Assembly (NCBI GenBank): GCA_021808985.1
Contig: JAKBAQ010000095.1
Span: 1 to 9,820, forward strand
Direction of reading: 5' to 3'
Source of the DNA: Pseudomonadota bacterium
Lineage (GTDB): Bacteria; Pseudomonadota; Alphaproteobacteria; Acetobacterales; Acetobacteraceae
DNA length: 9,820 bases
Part shown: positions 6,772 through 9,820 of the stretch, piece by piece
Position numbering within the stretch: the stretch's first letter is position 1
How the letters are laid out: every line of letters starts with the position of its first letter
Position numbers and translations under genes: made by a program
The notes under the pieces: generated by a model
Told to the model about the DNA's origin: nothing
Seen by the model: the letters and a program-made list of their open reading frames with translations, nothing else
Database searches by the model: none

Positions 6772-7790
6772 GCCAGATCATCGCATCCACGGCTACCCAA
6801 CCCTCACCGCCCCCGCGGTCCCTCACACTCACTTTCGGCGATAACGCGCTGCTGTCGTTGTTGCTGGGAGACCATGACCGGCATCTGGCCCGGATCGAGC
6901 AGCGGCTCGGTGTGCGGCTGGCGTGCCGGGGGAACCGTGTATCCATCACCGGCTCGCTGGAGCAGGTTGCCGCGGCGGAAGCGACGCTGGCGGCGCTCTA
7001 CCGGCAACTGGAGCGTGGCGAGATGATAGACGGGCCGAAAGTGGATGCGGCGATGCGCCTGAGCGACCCGGCGGCCGAGCCGCGCCTGCCGCTCTCGGAC
7101 CTGCCGGCGATCCGCACGCGCAAGGGGGCCGTCGGCCCGCGCAGCGCGGCACAGGCGGCGTATATCGAGCAGCTGGCGCGCCATGAGATGGTGTTCGCGC
7201 TCGGCCCGGCGGGGACGGGCAAGACCTATCTGGCGGTGGCGCAGGCGGTGGCGATGCTGACCTCGGGGCGGGTGGACCGCATTGTGCTCTCCCGCCCGGC
7301 GGTGGAGGCGGGTGAGCGGCTGGGGTTTCTGCCAGGCGACATGAAGGAAAAGGTGGACCCTTATCTGCGCCCGCTCTACGACGCGCTGAACGACATGCTG
7401 CCCGGCGAGCAGCTGACCAAGCGGATGACGACCGGGGAGATCGAGATCGCGCCGCTGGCCTTCATGCGCGGGAGAACATTGGCGCATGCGTTCGTGATTC
7501 TGGACGAGGCGCAGAACACGACGGCGGTGCAGATGAAAATGTTCCTCACGCGCATGGGCGAGGGCACGCGCATGGTGATCACCGGGGATCTGACACAGGT
7601 GGATCTGCCGGCGGGCACACGCTCGGGCCTGGCGGACGCGCTGGAGACGCTGGAGGGGATTCAGGGGATTGGGGTGGCGCGCTTTAACAATGCCGATGTG
7701 GTGCGCCATCCGCTGGTGGGGCGGATTGTGGAAGCCTATGACCAGCGCCACGCCGCCGCCCGGGAAGTCTCGCGCGAGCGGCACGGGTAG
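6768..7790 (+). CDS. phoH: PhoH-like ATPase (YbeZ-type), TTG start
   Basis: The 340-residue P-loop ATPase belongs to the PhoH/YbeZ family, genetically linked to YbeY and thought to act in RNA metabolism and ribosome quality control. The name reflects phosphate regulation of an E. coli relative; phosphate control is not evident here. The N-terminal part (about 20-85, LTFGDN... VSITGS) looks like the small KH-like RNA-binding domain of this family. The C-terminal ATPase has Walker A GPAGTGKT (146-153), the MKEKVDPYLRPLYDAL block, PLAFMRGRTL, Walker B VILDEAQN (D246, E247) and the GDLTQVDLP motif. The start is TTG inside a TTGA overlap with the miaB stop, supported by AAGGAG upstream. No ATG exists before residue ~87, which would cut off the KH-like domain. 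It ends 8 nt before ybeY, and the two proteins are known partners in other bacteria. Confidence 0.93.
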   Translation: MSQIIASTATQPSPPPRSLTLTFGDNALLSLLLGDHDRHLARIEQRLGVRLACRGNRVSITGSLEQVAAAEATLAALYRQLERGEMIDGPKVDAAMRLSDPAAEPRLPLSDLPAIRTRKGAVGPRSAAQAAYIEQLARHEMVFALGPAGTGKTYLAVAQAVAMLTSGRVDRIVLSRPAVEAGERLGFLPGDMKEKVDPYLRPLYDALNDMLPGEQLTKRMTTGEIEIAPLAFMRGRTLAHAFVILDEAQNTTAVQMKMFLTRMGEGTRMVITGDLTQVDLPAGTRSGLADALETLEGIQGIGVARFNNADVVRHPLVGRIVEAYDQRHAAAREVSRERHG

Positions 7791-7798
7791 AGGCATAG

Positions 7799-8230
7799 AT
7801 GGAAGCTGGAAGTTACCCCTTTGGGGGCGAGGTGGTTGTGGCGGACCGCCGCTGGAATTTTTATGTGCGCGACGCAAGGCGCGTGGCGGCGCGCGCGCTG
7901 CGGGCGGCGGGGGTTGCGGCGGATGTGGTGCTCACCGATGACCGCACGGTGCGGCGGCTGAATTACCGCGACCGGGGCAAGAACAAGCCGACCAATGTTC
8001 TGACCTATGAGCGCCCGCCCGAGATTTTGCTGGCGCTGGGCGTGGTGCGGCGCGAGGCGGCGCGGGAAGGCAAGACGGTGAGGGCGCATCTGGCGCATCT
8101 GCTGGTGCATGGGGCGCTGCATTTGCGCGGCTATGAGCATGACCATGCCGGCGAGGCGCGGGAGATGGAGAGCGAGGAGGCGAAAATTCTGGCGCGCTTG
8201 AAGGTGGCCAACCCATGGAAAAACCGATGA
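7799..8230 (+). CDS. ybeY: Endoribonuclease YbeY (16S rRNA maturation), short form
   Basis: YbeY is a zinc-dependent endoribonuclease needed for 16S rRNA 3' end maturation and 70S ribosome quality control. The hallmark zinc motif H-x3-H-x5-H is intact as HGALHLRGYEH (H104, H108, H114), followed by the MES-E segment. The upstream RGKNKPTNVLTY block matches the conserved segment containing the functionally important Arg. At 143 residues it is shorter than E. coli YbeY (155). The shortening falls between TNVLTY and VVRREA, where the family normally has a loop ending in Gly-Asp-(Ile/Leu). Here the aligned residues are PEI, so that Asp is replaced by Glu if my alignment by eye is right. The start ATG has AGAGG 5 nt upstream, which overlaps the phoH stop codon. 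The stop overlaps corC. Identity is secure because of the zinc motif and the phoH neighbour. Confidence 0.92.
   Translation: MEAGSYPFGGEVVVADRRWNFYVRDARRVAARALRAAGVAADVVLTDDRTVRRLNYRDRGKNKPTNVLTYERPPEILLALGVVRREAAREGKTVRAHLAHLLVHGALHLRGYEHDHAGEAREMESEEAKILARLKVANPWKNR
8201..8207 (+). promoter_or_regulatory. Shine-Dalgarno for corC
   Basis: AAGGTGG lies 7 nt before the ATG at 8215, which favours this start over the in-frame ATG at 8227. The latter would give a simple ATGA overlap with the ybeY stop but has no good ribosome site. Confidence 0.45.
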
Positions 8231-9114
8231 GCTCGGCATTGGGGCGGATATTGAACCGGCTGCGCAGCAATGAGCAGTCGGTGCGGGAGTCCATCGCGGA
8301 GCTGGTGCAGGAGGCGGGGGCGCAAGGCGCGCTGAGCGAGGATGGCGCGGGCGTGGGGCTGAATTTGCAGGAGCGCGCGCTGATCGCCAATGTGCTGCGG
8401 CTGCGCGAGATGAGCGCCGATGACGTGATGGTGCCGCGGCCCGATATCATCGCCATGCGCGCCGATGTGAGCCTGGAGCAGGCGATTGAGCTGCTGCGCC
8501 AGGAAGGGCATTCACGCGTGCCGGTGTTTCGCGAGCATCTCGATGATCTGCTGGGGATGGTGCATATCAAGGATGTGTTCGCCTTCAGCGGCGCGCCGGA
8601 GGCGTTTTCGGTGGAGAAGATTCTGCGCAAGCCGCTGCTGGTGGCGCCGCAGGTGGGGGTTTTGGATTTGCTGCTGCAGATGCGCCAGACGCGCACGCAT
8701 CTGGCGCTGGTGGTGGATGAGTATGGCGGGATCGACGGGCTGGTGACGATCGAGGATCTGGTTGAGACGATTGTCGGCGATATCGCCGATGAACATGACG
8801 AGATCGAAGGCCCGATGGTGGTGGAGCGGGCGGATGGCTCGCTGGATTTGAACGCGCTGCTGCCGGTGGAAGAGTTTGAGGAGAAGATGGGGCCGCTGCT
8901 CTCCGAGGATGAGCGGGATGCCGATATCGAGACCGTGGGCGGGCTGGTGTTCAACATCGCGGGGCGGGTGCCGGCGAGGGGGGAGATTATCGCGCATCCC
9001 TCGGGGGTGGAGTTTTTGGTGCTGGAGGCCGATGCCAGGCGGATACGCAGGCTGCGCGCGCGCCGGACGATGACGCCGGAGGCCGGGGAGATGACGGCGG
9101 CGGACAAGGTGTGA
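8215..9114 (+). CDS. corC: CorC/HlyC family CBS-pair protein (Mg/Co efflux-associated)
   Basis: This 299-residue protein has the soluble CorC layout. A charged N-terminal segment (1-65) leads into two CBS domains (about 70-190; conserved DVMVPRPDI, HSRVPVF, GMVHIKDVF, LALVVDEYGGIDGLVTIEDLVETIVGDI). A C-terminal CorC_HlyC domain follows (about 205-290; VGGLVFNIAGRVPARGEII). The N-terminal DUF21 membrane domain of larger HlyC/TlyC relatives is absent, as in E. coli CorC (292 aa), so it is probably cytosolic or membrane-peripheral. CBS pairs usually bind adenine nucleotides. A role in Mg2+/Co2+ efflux is known for the family but is not proven for alphaproteobacterial copies, some of which were annotated as hemolysins. 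It overlaps ybeY by 16 nt. The frequent alphaproteobacterial follower lnt is not found next; a convergent regulator is there instead. Confidence 0.9.
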   Translation: MEKPMSSALGRILNRLRSNEQSVRESIAELVQEAGAQGALSEDGAGVGLNLQERALIANVLRLREMSADDVMVPRPDIIAMRADVSLEQAIELLRQEGHSRVPVFREHLDDLLGMVHIKDVFAFSGAPEAFSVEKILRKPLLVAPQVGVLDLLLQMRQTRTHLALVVDEYGGIDGLVTIEDLVETIVGDIADEHDEIEGPMVVERADGSLDLNALLPVEEFEEKMGPLLSEDERDADIETVGGLVFNIAGRVPARGEIIAHPSGVEFLVLEADARRIRRLRARRTMTPEAGEMTAADKV

Positions 9115-9121
9115 GGAAATG

Positions 9122-9141
9122 CGCGCTCCACGTGGAGCGCG
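9122..9141. terminator. Perfect 20-nt palindrome between convergent genes, candidate bidirectional terminator
   Basis: CGCGCTCCACGTGGAGCGCG is fully self-complementary and starts 7 nt after the corC stop. As RNA it can fold into an 8-bp GC-rich stem with an ACGT loop on either strand. It sits between genes that end toward each other, as expected of a shared terminator. There is no clear T run on either side (plus strand: GGGGCGGAATCTTCTCT; minus strand: CATTTCCT), so it is not a textbook intrinsic terminator. It could instead be a protein-binding site centred on CACGTG. Confidence 0.5.
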
Positions 9142-9244
9142 GGGGCGGAATCTTCTCTAACGGCCTGTTATGATGGCTGAATTTTTCGCTTGCGCCCCAA
9201 TTTGTGCGGGTTTGTGACGGAAAAGGAATGAATGGCCGGCGGTT
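9142..9244. other. Convergent intergenic spacer, no gene seen
   Basis: About 100 nt between the palindrome and the end of the minus-strand regulator. It is less GC-rich than the coding DNA, with AT-rich patches such as GAATTTTTCG near 9180. I see no further hairpin, small ORF with a ribosome site, or RNA gene. Confidence 0.4.
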
Positions 9245-9820
9245 TCAGGCCTCGCGGCCGCGGGCGGGGAGGATTTCCGGCGGGATCGCGCCGGCGGCGA
9301 GGCGGCGGTAGAGCGTGTTGCGGCTGATGCCGAGCTTGCGCGCGGCGGCGGCGACATTGCCGCCCGTTTCCGCGACGGCGTTGCCGATCAGCGCGTCGGC
9401 GCGGGCGCGCAGGGTGATGGGGCGCGATGGGGCCATGGGAGCGGTGTGCTTGCGGTTTAGCTCGGCCTGCGCCTCCTCGCTCAGATGCTCAAGGCGCAGC
9501 TCGGCCTCGTCGGCCTCCAGCATCAGGCAGGCGGTGCGCAGCATGCCGGAGAGCTGGCGCAGGTTGCCGGGCCAGGGGTAGCGGGCGAAGGCGCTGGCCA
9601 GCTCGGGGCACAGGCGCAGGGGCGGCGCGCCGGCGCCGCGCTCCTGGGTTTCGCGGGTGAGGATGCGCGCGATCAGCTCCGGCAGGTCGGTGCGCTCGCG
9701 GGCGGGGGGCAGGGCGATGGTCAGCCCGTTCAGGCGGTAATACAGGTCGGCGCGGAATTCCTGCGTGCCGACGCGGGCCTTCAGGTCGCAATGGGTGGCG
9801 CTGATGAGCAGGAAATCCAC
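9245..9820 (-). CDS. Sigma-54-dependent Fis-family transcriptional activator, C-terminal part (runs off the window)
   Basis: The 191 residues seen are the C-terminal end of a bacterial enhancer-binding protein that activates sigma-54 RNA polymerase using an AAA+ ATPase. Visible parts are the second half of the AAA+ domain: LLISATHCDL, FRADLYYRLNGLTIALPPARERTDL (22-45 of the fragment) with the Arg-finger region, and WPGNLRQL (83-90, normally WPGNVREL). After a linker comes a Fis-type helix-turn-helix, GGNVAAAARKLGISRNTLYRRL (153-174). The stop is at 9245-9247. The first codon at the right edge is GTG (Val) within the ATPase, not a start. The N-terminal sensory domain, Walker motifs and GAFTGA loop lie outside the window, so the signal cannot be identified. 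The style (YYRLNGL, NTLYRRL) is reminiscent of AcoR-type regulators of carbon metabolism, but that is a guess. It is convergent with corC and probably unrelated to that operon. Confidence 0.9.
   Translation of the reverse strand: MDFLLISATHCDLKARVGTQEFRADLYYRLNGLTIALPPARERTDLPELIARILTRETQERGAGAPPLRLCPELASAFARYPWPGNLRQLSGMLRTACLMLEADEAELRLEHLSEEAQAELNRKHTAPMAPSRPITLRARADALIGNAVAETGGNVAAAARKLGISRNTLYRRLAAGAIPPEILPARGREA

Noticed and set aside
7932..9131. Minus-strand open frame of 399 codons opposite ybeY and corC
   Set aside because: Ser/Arg/Pro-rich shadow of clearly conserved plus-strand genes, with no recognisable motif. The minus-strand frames opposite trhO (4237-5256) and phoH (6804-7877) are rejected for the same reason.
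9315..9660. Plus-strand open frames opposite the sigma-54 activator
   Set aside because: They are shadows of a minus-strand gene with clear AAA+ and Fis motifs.

Overview
The window is GC-rich, densely packed chromosomal DNA that looks alphaproteobacterial. The order miaB-phoH-ybeY-corC is a classic alphaproteobacterial core block, and the Ala/Arg/Gly-rich proteins with heavily GC-ending codons would suit the Acetobacteraceae (Acidocella/Acidiphilium-like). That family-level guess is an inference. No rRNA, tRNA, transposase, phage gene or CRISPR array is visible.

Left region (1-5223), all on the plus strand. A large protein joins an N-terminal SAM-dependent methyltransferase to a long alpha-helical repeat region; its 5' end is probably cut by the window edge. 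It overlaps by ATGA a rhamnan-synthesis-F (RgpF-type) protein. This is followed after 5 nt by a PlsC-type 1-acylglycerol-3-phosphate acyltransferase, which overlaps by ATGA a TrhO/YceA-type rhodanese that hydroxylates tRNA wobble uridine. The first two genes suggest surface polysaccharide assembly or decoration. plsC belongs to phospholipid synthesis and trhO to tRNA modification.

Middle region (5224-5412). This is the only sizeable gap between plus-strand genes, and it looks regulatory. It has a TTGACA box, a strong AGGAGGA Shine-Dalgarno and a 24-codon ORF that ends in an ATGA overlap with miaB. The small ORF is rich in UNN codons, the class read by the tRNAs that MiaB modifies. This is the most interesting hypothesis in the window: a leader peptide that couples, and perhaps senses, MiaB activity.

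Right-centre region (5413-9114). A tight operon of miaB (tRNA methylthiotransferase), phoH (PhoH-like ATPase with a TTG start inside a TTGA overlap), ybeY (rRNA maturation endoribonuclease, unusually short) and corC (CBS-domain protein). Together these genes serve tRNA modification, RNA/ribosome quality control and ion homeostasis.

Right edge (9115-9820). A perfect 20-nt palindrome lies in the short gap before a convergent, minus-strand gene. That gene encodes the C-terminal part of a sigma-54-dependent, Fis-type activator and runs off the window.
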